In this document: piece after piece, positions 28,625-38,066 of the stretch | Position numbering within the stretch: position 1 is the first letter of the stretch | How the letters are laid out: each line of letters begins with the position of its first letter | From: Micromonospora globbae | GTDB taxonomy: Bacteria > Actinomycetota > Actinomycetes > Mycobacteriales > Micromonosporaceae | Assembly (NCBI RefSeq): GCF_003610785.1 | Contig: NZ_RAQQ01000007.1 | Coordinates: 62,001-126,000, forward strand | DNA: 64,000 nt | Direction of reading: 5' to 3' | Translations under genes and position numbers: made by a program | Notes under the pieces: model-generated | The model's database searches: none | What the model saw: only the letters and a program-made list of their open reading frames with translations | What the model was told of the DNA's origin: nothing

Positions 28625-29835
28625 CAAGCTCCTTCCACCGCCGCGGCGATGATCTCCTGTGCGTGCGCACGGGCCCACGACTCCGCCGCGAGCACGTCCT
28701 CGACGGTACCTGGTTCGCCGAACTCCGGAGCGTCCTCCAGCACCCTCGCGACGGTGTCCACGATGCCGAGGAAGGGCAACCGTCCGGCCACGAACGCGGC
28801 CACGCACTCCTCGTTCGCCGCGTTGTAGACGGCCGGCCGGCAGCACCCGGCCTCGCCGGCGGCCTTGGCCAGCGCGACGGCCGGGAACGCCTCGTCGTCG
28901 AGCGGGGCGAACTCCCAGGTGTGGCTGGTCGTCCAGTCGACGGCCGGGGCCGCGTCCGGGACCCGGTCCGGCCAGCCGAGGCCCAGCGCGATGGGCAGCC
29001 GCATGTCCGGCGGGCTGGCCTGGGCGAGGGTGGAGCCGTCGGCGAACTCGACCATCGAGTGGATCACGGACTGGGGGTGCACCATCACGGTGATGTCGGC
29101 GTACGGGACGTCGAACAGCTCGTGCGCCTCGATCACCTCGAGCGCCTTGTTGACCATGGTCGCCGAGTTGATCGTGACGACCGGGCCCATGTTCCAGGTC
29201 GGGTGCGCCAGCGCCTGCTCGGGCGTGACCCGCGTCAGCTCCTCGCGCCGCTTCCCCCGGAACGGCCCGCCGCTGGCGGTCACGACGAGCCGGCGCACCT
29301 CGCCCCGCGTCCCGCCGCGCAGGCACTGGGCGAGCGCCGAGTGCTCCGAGTCGACCGGCACGATCTGCCCCGCGCGGGTCACGGCGGCCTTCACGAGGGG
29401 GCCGCCGGCCACGAGCGACTCCTTGTTGGCGAGCGCGAGCGTACGGCCGGCGCGCAGCGCCGCGAGGGTCGGCGCCAGCCCGAGCGAGCCGACCACCCCG
29501 TTGAGGACCACGTCACACGGCCACTGCGCCAGCTCGGTCATCGCGTCCGGCCCGGCGATGATCTTGGGCAGCTTGAAGTCGCCGCTCGACCAGCCGCGCC
29601 GGCTCGCCTCGGAGTAGAACGCGAGCTGGAGGTCCTGGGCGGCGGACGCCTTAGCCACGCCGACCGCCTCGACACCGAGTTCGAGGGCCTGCGCCGCGAG
29701 CAGGTCGACGTTGCCGCCGCCCGCGCCGAGCGCCACCACCCGGAACCGCTCCGGGTTGCGCCGGACGATGTCGATGGCCTGGGTGCCGATCGAGCCCGTG
29801 GAGCCGAGCAGGACGAGTTCTCGCGCGGAAGTCAC
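28624..29835 (-). CDS. dxr: 1-deoxy-D-xylulose-5-phosphate reductoisomerase
   Basis: Second enzyme of the MEP pathway, 403 residues from GTG at 29835. The NADPH-binding motif is [10 protein letters not shown] near residue 12; the metal and substrate sites are in [17 protein letters not shown] and HPTWNMG, with the flexible-loop Trp in that last motif; the C-terminal [11 protein letters not shown] block is present. The open frame upstream to 30009 is the shadow of repeated DNA. AAGAAT lies six bases before the GTG, so a leaderless start is possible. First gene of the dxr-rip1-ispG operon. Confidence 0.96.
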   Translation of the reverse strand: MTSARELVLLGSTGSIGTQAIDIVRRNPERFRVVALGAGGGNVDLLAAQALELGVEAVGVAKASAAQDLQLAFYSEASRRGWSSGDFKLPKIIAGPDAMTELAQWPCDVVLNGVVGSLGLAPTLAALRAGRTLALANKESLVAGGPLVKAAVTRAGQIVPVDSEHSALAQCLRGGTRGEVRRLVVTASGGPFRGKRREELTRVTPEQALAHPTWNMGPVVTINSATMVNKALEVIEAHELFDVPYADITVMVHPQSVIHSMVEFADGSTLAQASPPDMRLPIALGLGWPDRVPDAAPAVDWTTSHTWEFAPLDDEAFPAVALAKAAGEAGCCRPAVYNAANEECVAAFVAGRLPFLGIVDTVARVLEDAPEFGEPGTVEDVLAAESWARAHAQEIIAAAVEGA

Positions 29836-29920
29836 GCGGCCATTCTTCCCCAGTCGGGCCGTACGTCCGCTGGGAGCCTCAATCTTCCCCGCCGACCGCG
29901 GAACCCGTGCCGCTCCCGGC

Positions 29921-29986
29921 GGCCCCGCACCGTCAGCTCCGGACGGCCGCGCCGGCCCCGCACCGTCAGCTCCGGACGGCCGCGCC
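29921..29986. repeat. 33-bp tandem duplication spanning the stop codon of the YcxB-like gene
   Basis: GGCCCCGCACCGTCAGCTCC plus 13 further bases is repeated exactly (29921-29953 and 29954-29986). Both copies contain the TCA that reads as TGA on the minus strand; the upstream copy supplies the real stop at 29966. Confidence 0.85.
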
Positions 29987-30454
29987 GGCCCGGAGCAGGC
30001 CCCGGTCACGGAGGAAGTCGGTGAGCGTGGTGCGGTCGGAGGGGTCCAGCCCGGCGATCGGCACCGGGATGACCTGTTGCCGGTTGATCTTGAACAGCAG
30101 CTGGCCGGGGATGGGTTCGACCGACTCCAGCGCCGGCCAGCGGACCAGGCCCTCGGTCAACGCCGACGCCATCCGCACGCCCTCGTCGGCGAACTGCCAG
30201 GCGATCGGGATGCCGTACGTCTTCCAGCTCAACTGGACCGCGTTCCGCACGATCCACCGCGGCGAGAGCACGAGGACGACCCCGCCCGCGACCAGCCCCG
30301 CCGCGATCACCGGAAGCTCGACGAGGACGACGAGGACCGCCAGCACCATCAGCAGCACTCCGGAGAGCCGGAGCAGCATCAGGTTCTGGCGGAAGGCGCG
30401 GCGCATCGCGTCCTCCAGCAGGCGGCGGTCCGGCTGGGTCTCGAAGCTGATCAT
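29966..30454 (-). CDS. YcxB-like membrane protein
   Basis: 162 residues from ATG at 30454. It has a short N-terminal cytoplasmic part ([20 protein letters not shown]), two adjacent membrane helices (about residues 30-70) and a small C-terminal beta-rich domain with [20 protein letters not shown] and [17 protein letters not shown], the pattern of the YcxB C-terminal domain (a PH-like fold). Function unknown. The last codons lie in a 33-bp tandem duplication. It sits alone between dxr and an MMPL exporter. Confidence 0.75.
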   Translation of the reverse strand: MISFETQPDRRLLEDAMRRAFRQNLMLLRLSGVLLMVLAVLVVLVELPVIAAGLVAGGVVLVLSPRWIVRNAVQLSWKTYGIPIAWQFADEGVRMASALTEGLVRWPALESVEPIPGQLLFKINRQQVIPVPIAGLDPSDRTTLTDFLRDRGLLRAGAAVRS

Positions 30455-30602
30455 CACGGCCGGACACGATACTGGTGCCCGCACGCGGGCGCTGCCCCGG
30501 CGATCGGCCCGGCCGGCGCTCGACCGGTGGCCGCGCCGCGGCGCCGCGCGGCGTGGCGGCGTCGCCCCGTCGGCGGCGCGGCATCGGCCTCGGCGGTGCG
30601 GG

Positions 30603-32777
30603 CTAGTGGGCAGCCGGGGCGGAGTCCCGGGGGACTGTCGGAGAGTCGGACTCGCGCAACCCGTAGCGCCGGTAGATCCGGCCCAGTGGACCCGGCGCCC
30701 ACCAGTTCCACCGGCCCAGCAGCCGCATGGTGGCCGGCACGAGCAGCGCCCGGACCAGCGTCGCGTCGACCACGATCGCCACGATCATGCCGACGCCGAT
30801 CAGCTTGATGTAGGCCATGCTGCCGCTCGCGAAGCCGGCCACCACGATGATCAGCAGCAGCGCGGCGGCCGTGATGATCCGTCCGGTGCGCTGGAGCCCG
30901 GCGGCCACCGACGCGGTGTTGTCGCCGGTGCGGTCCCACTCCTCGCGCACCCGGGACAGCAGGAAGACCTCGTAGTCGGTGGCCAGCCCGAAGAGCACGG
31001 CGAGCATGAGGATCGGGTTGCTCGGTTCGATGAAACCGGTCGGGGTGAAGCCGAGCAGGTCGGCGAGGTGACCGTCCTGGAAGATCCAGACCACCACGCC
31101 GAACGACGCGCCGATCGAGAGCAGGTTCATGAGCACCGCCTTGACGGGCAGCACCACCGAGCCGAACGCGAGGAAGAGCAGCAGGAACGTGGCGGCGGCC
31201 ATCAGCAGCGCCATCCACGGCAGCCGGGAGCCGAGGCTGTCCAGCAGGTCGCGGTCCGCGCCGGGCCGGCCGCCGACGAGCACCTCCGCGCCGTCCGGAC
31301 CGGGCAGGTCGCGCAGCGCCCGCACCACGTCCTGGGCGACCTCGCCCGTCGGCTCCCCCGGATACGCCACCGTGAGCAGGGTCGACTCGCCCCGGCTGGC
31401 GGCGACGTCCACTCCCGTGACGCCGGGCACGCCGGCGATCCGGTCGGCAAACGGGCGGACCTCCTCGGCCGACGCGCCGGAGACCAGCACCTCGACAGGG
31501 GCCACCGTGCCGCCGGGGAACTCCGCGGCGATCCGCTCGCTGACCACGCGGGGCTCGGCGCCGGACGGGAGCACCCGCTCGTCGAAGCCGCCGAACGTGA
31601 TCCGCAGGAACGGCGTGGCCAGCAGCACCAGCACCACCGCGACCCCGACGAGGTAGGGCACCGGGCGGCGCATCACGCTGCGCGCGATCCGGGCCCACGC
31701 GCCGGCCTCCGGAACCGCCGCCGGCCCCGCACCCGCCGTCCGCCGCCGCCACGGCACGGGTACGCGCACCGCGTCGATCCGCGGGCCGAGCACCGCCAGC
31801 AGGGCCGGCAGCACGGTCAACGCCGCGAGCATGGCGACCAGCACGGCGGCCATCCCGCCGAAGCCCATGGAGCGCAGGAAGGACTGCGGGAAGATCAGCA
31901 GGCTGGCCATGGCGAGCGCGATCGTGAGCCCGGAGACGAGCACGGTGCGGCCGGCGGTGGCCATCGTGCGCCGTACGGCGTCGGCCGTCGTACGGCCGGC
32001 CGCCAGCTCCTCCCGGAACCGGCTGACCACGAAGAGCGCGTAGTCGACCGCCATGCCCAGCCCGATCAGCGTGATCACGTTGATCGCGAAGATCGACACG
32101 TCGGTGAAGAGGTTGACGACCCGCACGGCGATGAAGCCGCCGAGGATGGCCAGCCCGCCGATCAGCAGCGGTGTGGACGCGGCGACCAGCCCGCCGAAGA
32201 TGACCACGAGCAGGACGAGCAGGACCGGCATGGAGAGCAGCTCGGCGCGGGTGATGTCCTCCGTGGTGCGGGTGTTCGCCTCCTCGAGGAAGGGCACGTT
32301 GCCGCCGATCTGCGTACGCACGCCGGGGGTCTCCAGCACCGGACGCAGGGCCCGGAACGCCACCGTCTTGCCGTCCTCGTCCCCGCCCCGCAACCGCACG
32401 AGGGCGTAGGTGGCGCGCCGGTCGGTGGCGAGCAGCGCGGGTGCGCCGCTGTCGTACCAGGTCGTCACGCTGGTCACCTCGGGCCGCTCGCGCAGCCGGG
32501 ACACGGTCGCCGTGACCGGGTCGCGGAACGCCGGCTGGTCGGCCGTGGCGGTGTCGCTGGACCAGAGGACGATCAGGTCGGCGCCCTGCGGCCCCAGCTC
32601 GTCGGTGATCCGCGCGTACGCCCGGCTGGACTCGCTCGCCGGGTCGTCGAACCCGCCCCCGGTGAGCTGCCCGAAGACGCCGGCGCCCCAGGTCGCGCCG
32701 ACCGCCGCGAGCAGCACCGCCGCCGCGAGCACGGCCCAGCGCAGCCGTACGACGGCCCGTCCCCACCACCCGAACAC
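30603..32777 (-). CDS. MMPL family transporter
   Basis: RND-superfamily exporter of the MmpL/actinorhodin-exporter type, 724 residues from GTG at 32777 with GGGAGG five bases upstream (the frame is open to 32819). Two homologous halves each have one helix, a large extracytoplasmic loop and a five-helix bundle. Proton-relay Asp-Tyr pairs are visible in GLGMAVDYALFVVSRFRE and LFGLATDYEVFLLSRVRE. It probably exports a lipid or hydrophobic metabolite. Its promoter region is occupied by palindrome copy B and pyrimidine-rich DNA. Confidence 0.92.
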   Translation of the reverse strand: MFGWWGRAVVRLRWAVLAAAVLLAAVGATWGAGVFGQLTGGGFDDPASESSRAYARITDELGPQGADLIVLWSSDTATADQPAFRDPVTATVSRLRERPEVTSVTTWYDSGAPALLATDRRATYALVRLRGGDEDGKTVAFRALRPVLETPGVRTQIGGNVPFLEEANTRTTEDITRAELLSMPVLLVLLVVIFGGLVAASTPLLIGGLAILGGFIAVRVVNLFTDVSIFAINVITLIGLGMAVDYALFVVSRFREELAAGRTTADAVRRTMATAGRTVLVSGLTIALAMASLLIFPQSFLRSMGFGGMAAVLVAMLAALTVLPALLAVLGPRIDAVRVPVPWRRRTAGAGPAAVPEAGAWARIARSVMRRPVPYLVGVAVVLVLLATPFLRITFGGFDERVLPSGAEPRVVSERIAAEFPGGTVAPVEVLVSGASAEEVRPFADRIAGVPGVTGVDVAASRGESTLLTVAYPGEPTGEVAQDVVRALRDLPGPDGAEVLVGGRPGADRDLLDSLGSRLPWMALLMAAATFLLLFLAFGSVVLPVKAVLMNLLSIGASFGVVVWIFQDGHLADLLGFTPTGFIEPSNPILMLAVLFGLATDYEVFLLSRVREEWDRTGDNTASVAAGLQRTGRIITAAALLLIIVVAGFASGSMAYIKLIGVGMIVAIVVDATLVRALLVPATMRLLGRWNWWAPGPLGRIYRRYGLRESDSPTVPRDSAPAAH

Positions 32778-32876
32778 GTACGCCTCCCTCTCGCGACCGC
32801 CCCCAGCATGGTCCCCCACACCCCCGACCCCCGGTCCCCCTCCCCCTCCCCTCCCTCCCGCCTTCCCGCCTTCCCT

Positions 32877-32945
32877 CCCCGGTGATCATGGGGTTGGCGG
32901 GCGCGTTGGAGATCGAATCCCCCGCCAACCTCATGATCACCGGGG
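32877..32945. repeat. Dispersed palindrome GATCATGAGGTTGGCG, copy B
   Basis: Arms 32877-32901 and 32921-32945 are 25-bp reverse complements with one mismatch. The core GTTGGAGATCGAA is also present, in inverse orientation, in copy C. Left flank 32820-32876 is almost pure C/T and right flank 32946-33035 almost pure G/A. It lies between divergent genes. Confidence 0.85.
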
Positions 32946-33044
32946 AGGCACGAGGGGGCGGGAGGGGGCGGGAGGGGGAGGGAGGGGGAGGGACGTGAGG
33001 GGGGGTGGGACGTGAGGGGGGAGGTGTGGGGCGGGGGTTCGGGC

Positions 33045-33050
33045 TAGGGT
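33045..33050 (+). promoter_or_regulatory. Candidate -10 box for a leaderless transcript
   Basis: TAGGGT ends eight bases before the ATG at 33059 and no clear ribosome-binding site is present. Confidence 0.4.
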
Positions 33051-33058
33051 CCGGGGAC

Positions 33059-34654
33059 ATGAGTGGTGAACTCCCTGCCCGTGCCGACGTCGTCATCGTC
33101 GGGGCGGGGCACAACGGACTGGTCTCCGCGATCCTGCTGGCCCGTGCCGGGCTCGACGTGCTGGTGCTGGAGGCGGCGGACGTCATCGGCGGCGCCACCC
33201 GGACGGAGAACCCGTTCCCGAAGGTGCCCGGGCTGCGCCACTCGACCGGCTCGTACCTGCTCGGGCTGATGCCGCCGGAACTGCTCGCCACCCTCGACGT
33301 ACGCATCCCGGTGCTGCGCCGCGACCCGCACTACTTCCTGCCCACCCCGGGCGGCCTCGGCTCGCCGTACCTGCTGTTCGGCAGCGACGCGGCGGCGAGC
33401 CGGCGGCAGCTCGCGGAGATGTTCTCCCCCGCCGACGCGGCCGCCGACGACGCGCTCCAGGCCGAGCTGGCCGCCCTCCGCGAGGACCTGGCGCCGGCCT
33501 GGCTGACCGAGCCGCTGCCCGTCGAGGAGACCGCCGAGCGGTACGTCCGGCCGGCGCTCCGGCAGGTCTTCGTCGACCTGGTGCGCGGTTCGGTCGCCGA
33601 CTACCTCGCCCGCTTCGACTTCCGTTCCGAGCTGCTGGTGAGCATGTACGCCGTCACCGACGGCCTGTCCGGGCTCAACGCCGGTCCCGACGACCCCGGC
33701 ACGGGCCACAACTTCCTGGTGCACAACATGTGCCGGCTCCCCGGGTCCGGCGGCACCTGGATGATCGCCGAGGGCGGCATGGGCACCGTCTCGCGTACGT
33801 TCGCCGACGCCGCACGGGCCGCCGGCGCGACGATCCGCACCGGCGCGCCGGTCAGCGCCGTCACCGTGGACGGCGGCGCGGCCAGCGGTGTCGTCCTCGC
33901 CGACGGCCGGGAGGTGGCCGCCCGGGTGGTGCTCGGCGCGTGCGACCCGTACCGCCTCATGGACATGCTGCCCGACGGCGCGCTCCCGGAGCCGCTCCGG
34001 GCGCGGATGGCGGCCGTCCGTCGGCCCGGCACGACCCTCAAGCTCAACCTCGCGCTGTCCGGGCTGCCGCGGTTCTCCTGCCTGCCGGCGGACGCGCCGA
34101 GCCCGTTCGGGTCGACCATCCACCTGCTGCCCGGCTCGGCCTCCCTGGTCGGCGGGGGCGGCGAGTCGCCCATGGCGGCGCTGCGCGCCATGTGGGCGGA
34201 CGTGCGAGCGGGGCGGCTGCCCGCGGAGCCGACCATCGAGTGGTACCTGCACACGACCGTCGACCCGTCGCTCTCCGACGGCGCGGGGCACCACTCGTCG
34301 GCGCTGTTCGTGCAGTCGGTGCCGTATGAGCTGGCCGGGACCACCTGGGACGCCGCGCTGCCCGGCTACGTCGACCGGCTCATCGGGATCTGCGAGCGGT
34401 ACGCGCCCGGGACCGGCGACCTCGTCGTGGACGCCGTGCCCCTGCCCCCGCCCGGCATCGAGGAGCACTTCGGCATCACGGGCGGGCACATCCACCACGT
34501 CGACAACACGGTGTCGTTCACCGACCGCATGCCGTACGCCACCGGGGTCGACGGCGTGTACGCGGGCAGCGCGGGCTGCCACCCGGCCGGCAGCGTGATC
34601 GGCGCCGCCGGCCACAACGCCGCCCGCCGGATCCTCGCCGACCTGGGCCGCTGA
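33059..34654 (+). CDS. NAD(P)/FAD-dependent oxidoreductase, phytoene dehydrogenase-like (PYROXD2-like)
   Basis: A 531-residue flavoprotein. The N-terminal Rossmann motif is VVIVGAGHNGLVSAILLARAG followed by the ribose-binding Glu in LVLEAAD (stated as two parts: GAGHNGLVSAILLA and VLVLEAA). A central NFLVHNMCRLPGSGGTWMIAEGG-type region (here NMCRLPGSGGTW then EGGMG) and a C-terminal FAD-binding GSAGCHPAGSVIGAAGHNAA close the fold. It resembles carotenoid-desaturase-like oxidoreductases, but no carotenoid genes are nearby, so the substrate is open. The upstream frame to 33005 is low-complexity G-rich DNA. Convergent with the MBL-Rieske gene (37-bp gap). Confidence 0.9.
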   Translation: MSGELPARADVVIVGAGHNGLVSAILLARAGLDVLVLEAADVIGGATRTENPFPKVPGLRHSTGSYLLGLMPPELLATLDVRIPVLRRDPHYFLPTPGGLGSPYLLFGSDAAASRRQLAEMFSPADAAADDALQAELAALREDLAPAWLTEPLPVEETAERYVRPALRQVFVDLVRGSVADYLARFDFRSELLVSMYAVTDGLSGLNAGPDDPGTGHNFLVHNMCRLPGSGGTWMIAEGGMGTVSRTFADAARAAGATIRTGAPVSAVTVDGGAASGVVLADGREVAARVVLGACDPYRLMDMLPDGALPEPLRARMAAVRRPGTTLKLNLALSGLPRFSCLPADAPSPFGSTIHLLPGSASLVGGGGESPMAALRAMWADVRAGRLPAEPTIEWYLHTTVDPSLSDGAGHHSSALFVQSVPYELAGTTWDAALPGYVDRLIGICERYAPGTGDLVVDAVPLPPPGIEEHFGITGGHIHHVDNTVSFTDRMPYATGVDGVYAGSAGCHPAGSVIGAAGHNAARRILADLGR

Positions 34655-34691
34655 CGCCCCGTACCCTGACGGGCGGGTCGGCGGGCGGAGG

Positions 34692-36278
34692 TCAGCTCGC
34701 GGGTTCCGGAGCCGGGGCGGGGGCCTCGTCGGCGCGGTGGGCGCGGATCTTGTGGCCGACGCTGGTGAGGCAGCGACCGCTGGCCAGGTCGAACCGCCAG
34801 CCGTGCAGTTGGCAGGTGAGCTGGTCGCCCTCGACGATGCCGAACCGGCTCAGATCGGCCTTGAGGTGCGGGCAGCGGCGCTGCACGACCCAGTCGCCGA
34901 GCGTGATGTCCTCCGCGTCGACGGCCCGCTCGTGCTCGTCGTACCAGCCCTCGGCGTACTGGAGGCGCTCCTCCGAGAGGCACTTGAAGAAGGCGTAGAC
35001 GAACTCGTTGTACTGCCCGATCCGGGCCGCCGAGAAGCGGCAGGAGAGGAAGAGGGAGTTGACCCAGTCCACCTCGCCGCTGTGCAGGAGCTGCTCGATC
35101 AGCCCCCGGTGGGTGCGGAACCGGTAGCGGACCTTCTCGTCCGCGTACGGCCGCACCTCCTTGCCCGGGAAGTCCACGACGATCGACTCGACCGTCTCCT
35201 CGCCCGAGGCGTCGGTGTCGACCAGGTCGAACCGGACCGGCCCGCCGACCCCCTTGGCCAGGTAGATCGACTCGTCCAGCAGCGGCTCGATGCGGCGCTT
35301 CATCTCGCCGAGCACGTCCACCTCGGGGTGGCGCCAGGACGCCTTCTCCGCCTCGATGATCGGGCGCTTGCGCTCCCGCATCTCCTCCAGGTGCGCGACC
35401 TTGTTGGCGAAGAACTCCTCGACCGGCACCGGGTGGGTGGTCTCGCAGCCGTCCGTGGTGATCTCGGCGACGCTGCCGGGCAGCAGCACCACACCGTTGG
35501 TGCCGCCCACCTTGGCGTACTCGCGCAGGAAGACCGACTGGTCGGGGAAGATGTTGCCCTCGTCGCCGAAGATGTCGTTGAACTGCCACAGCTCGTCGTC
35601 GAGGAAGCAGGGCGGGCCGGCGATCGGGAAGACGTGCGACGCCTTCAGGTCGTCGATGTAGCGCCAGGTGCGGTCGAACTGCCGATCCCGCTTCTGCTTG
35701 CCGAACGCGGTCTTGGCCGCCTGCGGAAGCTCGTACACCATCGGGTACCAGATGGCGCCGGAGAACTGGAGCATGTGCGCGTGCACGTGGCCCAGCTCGG
35801 CGAACGTGCTGAGGTCGGTGGGGCGCGCGTCGTTCTGGTTCAGCAGGCGCACGCCGTCGTACTCGACCCAGAGCGAGGAGTCGCCGATCGGCCCGTCGGT
35901 GGGGCTGGTGAGCGCCTGGATCATGATCTTCAGCCCGCCGTCGAGTTCGACGACCTGCTCGTTCGGCGCCTTGAGGAACTTCGTGAACCCCAGCTCCCGC
36001 AGCTCGTCCTCCATCTCCGAGGTCGGGAACTCGGGCAGCAGCACGGTGGCCTGCTTCGACACGTACCGCTTGAGGTGCGCCGCGTCGAAGTGGTCCCGGT
36101 GCAGGTGGGACACGTAGAGGTAGTCGACCTGGCCGAGGGACTCCCAGTCGAGCTGCGAATTGTCGGGGAACGGGAACCAGGAGGCGAAGTAGGCCGGATT
36201 GACCCACGGGTCGCACAGGATGCTGCCCGCGGCCGTGTCGATCCGCATGCTGGCGTGCCCGGTACCGGTCACTCGCAC
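34692..36278 (-). CDS. MBL-fold hydrolase fused to a C-terminal Rieske [2Fe-2S] domain
   Basis: A 528-residue protein from GTG at 36278. The N-terminal 250 residues are a metallo-beta-lactamase domain with SHLHRDHFD (metal-binding HxHxDH near residue 55). A central region without recognised domain follows. Near residues 455-500 a Rieske cluster site is visible: RRCPHLKADLS and CQLHGWRFDL (Cys-x-His and Cys-x-x-His). The combination recalls CMP-N-acetylneuraminate hydroxylase-like proteins, with the Rieske domain at the opposite end. Function unknown; electron transfer coupled to a metal-site oxidation or hydrolysis is inference. Confidence 0.88.
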   Translation of the reverse strand: MRVTGTGHASMRIDTAAGSILCDPWVNPAYFASWFPFPDNSQLDWESLGQVDYLYVSHLHRDHFDAAHLKRYVSKQATVLLPEFPTSEMEDELRELGFTKFLKAPNEQVVELDGGLKIMIQALTSPTDGPIGDSSLWVEYDGVRLLNQNDARPTDLSTFAELGHVHAHMLQFSGAIWYPMVYELPQAAKTAFGKQKRDRQFDRTWRYIDDLKASHVFPIAGPPCFLDDELWQFNDIFGDEGNIFPDQSVFLREYAKVGGTNGVVLLPGSVAEITTDGCETTHPVPVEEFFANKVAHLEEMRERKRPIIEAEKASWRHPEVDVLGEMKRRIEPLLDESIYLAKGVGGPVRFDLVDTDASGEETVESIVVDFPGKEVRPYADEKVRYRFRTHRGLIEQLLHSGEVDWVNSLFLSCRFSAARIGQYNEFVYAFFKCLSEERLQYAEGWYDEHERAVDAEDITLGDWVVQRRCPHLKADLSRFGIVEGDQLTCQLHGWRFDLASGRCLTSVGHKIRAHRADEAPAPAPEPAS

Positions 36279-36595
36279 CGCAGTTTCCCCCTCAAAAAGA
36301 CAATCAAGGTGTACGCCAAACGCTACCGGAGTGACTGTGGCCCCCGGTCCGCGACGCCGGTAGTGCCGTACCGCCCTGGTCGGACCGGGTCCTTCGACCC
36401 GGGTACCCCGTCGGAGGGTCGGCACGCCGTCCGTCACCCCACCGGCCCCCGGTCGTGGCCGGCGGGCGGGCCGTGGTCGGACGCGGCCGCGCGCGGCCGG
36501 GGTGTCGCCGGCCGCGTGAGGCCGGACCCTGCGCCGCCGCTGGTACGGGGCGTGCCAGACTAACCGGAGATCCGATCGCGAGGGAAGGACCGACA
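36279..36595. other. Divergent intergenic region, 317 bp
   Basis: Between the MBL-Rieske gene (minus) and the DUF2631 gene (plus). It has an AT-richer stretch at 36290-36330 next to the MBL-Rieske start that probably holds its promoter. No repeat, hairpin or ORF that I can support was found in the rest. Confidence 0.5.
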
Positions 36596-36817
36596 GTGGC
36601 AGGAAGCGAGCCGGTAACGTCGCCGGACCAGCACAAGCCGGGGCACCGTAAGTCCGGGCGGATCGGCGCGGTGCTGACCGCGCTGGCACTGGTGGCGATG
36701 CTCTGCGGCAACCACGAGGGCAAGGTCGAGGACATCTGGCTCATCGGCCTGGCCGTGCTGCTGCTGGTCATCGTCATCGGCGACGCCGTGCTGCGGCGCA
36801 ACGGCCTGCGGTCCTGA
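36596..36817 (+). CDS. DUF2631 small membrane protein
   Basis: 73 residues from GTG at 36596 with AAGGA seven bases upstream. A short basic N-terminus is followed by two hydrophobic segments (AVLTALALVAMLCG and IWLIGLAVLLLVIVIGDAVL) flanking the charged loop NHEGKVED. It matches in size and place DUF2631 of actinobacteria (Rv2876 in M. tuberculosis), which also lies between dxr and rlmN. Function unknown. Confidence 0.85.
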   Translation: MAGSEPVTSPDQHKPGHRKSGRIGAVLTALALVAMLCGNHEGKVEDIWLIGLAVLLLVIVIGDAVLRRNGLRS

Positions 36818-36857
36818 CCGGGGCGCCGGCGCCGGGCGAACCCGGTGTGACCACGCG

Positions 36858-36898
36858 CGAGGGCCCGCCCGTTCCGAGCCGGAACGGGCGGGCCCTCG
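36858..36898. terminator. Bidirectional terminator between DUF2631 and DivIVA-domain genes
   Basis: A perfect 19-bp stem with a 3-base loop between convergent genes, the longest perfect hairpin of this type in the window. Confidence 0.8.
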
Positions 36899-36925
36899 TC
36901 GTACGTGGCCGGGACGGAGCCGGGG

Positions 36926-38035
36926 TCAGCGGCCGAAGAGGATGTCCTGCACGTCCTTGAGCGCGGCGTCGACCTCGGCCTCGAAGTAGCCGCCGGGCAC
37001 GAGACCGAAGCGCAGCGTGTCCAGGTCCTTCGGGTTGACCGGCATCGGGTTCCGCCCGGCCATCCCGCCGAGCAGGCTCTCGAAGAACCGGTCCACCTGA
37101 TCCGGGTCGTACCCGCTGCCGAAGCGGCGCACCTGGAAGCTGCGCCGGATCTGGTCGACGCGGTAGAGGTCGCTGCCGGGCGGGCCGGCCATCGGCGGGC
37201 CACCCATGGGCGGGCCACCGACCGGCGGGCCGGGCACCGGCGGCGGGCCGCCGAAGCCCTGCTGCGGCATCGGGGGCGGACCGGCCGGCCCGCGACGCAG
37301 GTCACGCGGGTCCCGGTCAGGCATGTGGATCTCGGCGGTCATGTCGGGGCGGGCGCGTCGCCCCGCCTCGAAGCCGTCGAAGCGCTGCTCGTCGGGGCCG
37401 TAGCCTCCCTGGCCGGGCGGCAGGCCGCGCGGAGGACCGGCGGGGCCGCCCATCGGCGCGCCCGGCCCCATCGGCATGCCCGGACCGCCGGGACCGGCCG
37501 GCGGGCGTGGACCGTCGTAGCCGCCGCGCGGGGCGTCGTACCCGCCCGCGAAGCTGCCGGTCGGCTCGTCGTACCGCCCGTAGCCGCCGGCGGGCGGGCC
37601 GGCCTGCGCGGGCATCGGCCGCGGCGGCAACGGCTGCGGCGGCATGCCCCGGTCGTCGCGCATCGGCGGACCCATCCGGTCCGGCGGGCCCATCCGGTCG
37701 GGGGGGCCCATCCGATCTGGCGGGCCGAGCCGGTCCGCCGGGCCGAAGCGGTCGCCCATCCCGGAGTCGCTGCCGCGCCCGACCACGCCGCCGCGCTCCT
37801 CCATCTCGGCCAGCTGGCGCTCGACCCGGTCGAGGTGCAGGTCGACCTGCCACTCGTCGTAGCCGTTGAACCGGACCCGGAAGACGACGTCATGGACCTC
37901 CTGGGAGGCCACGGGCGCGCCGACCGGCTGCCCGGCGAGCGTCGCCTCCACGCGGTCGAGGAAGGCATCCACCTCGTCGACCTTGTATCCCCGGCGGAGC
38001 GCCTTACGCCGGAAACGTTGACCCTGACTCGCCAC
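36926..38035 (-). CDS. DivIVA domain-containing protein
   Basis: 369 residues from GTG at 38035 with AGGAGA upstream. Three short DivIVA-like segments are visible: GYKVDEVDAFLDRVEATL (N-terminus), GYDEWQVDLHLDRVERQLAEM, and near the C-terminus FGSGYDPDQVDRFFESLLGG. The 190 residues between them are Pro/Gly/Met-rich and disordered, with the perfect repeat GPPDRM three times. Probably a coiled-coil scaffold in polar growth or division, though much shorter in coiled coil than Wag31. It ends next to a strong terminator and starts 32 bases after rlmN. Confidence 0.85.
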   Translation of the reverse strand: MASQGQRFRRKALRRGYKVDEVDAFLDRVEATLAGQPVGAPVASQEVHDVVFRVRFNGYDEWQVDLHLDRVERQLAEMEERGGVVGRGSDSGMGDRFGPADRLGPPDRMGPPDRMGPPDRMGPPMRDDRGMPPQPLPPRPMPAQAGPPAGGYGRYDEPTGSFAGGYDAPRGGYDGPRPPAGPGGPGMPMGPGAPMGGPAGPPRGLPPGQGGYGPDEQRFDGFEAGRRARPDMTAEIHMPDRDPRDLRRGPAGPPPMPQQGFGGPPPVPGPPVGGPPMGGPPMAGPPGSDLYRVDQIRRSFQVRRFGSGYDPDQVDRFFESLLGGMAGRNPMPVNPKDLDTLRFGLVPGGYFEAEVDAALKDVQDILFGR

Positions 38036-38066
38036 TATGTCTCCTGGTCTCGTTCGACTCGCCCGG

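Noticed and set aside
30006..30584. 192-codon minus-strand frame overlapping the YcxB-like gene
   Set aside because: Arg/Pro/Ala-rich shadow; the overlapping frame has coherent membrane helices and a domain match.
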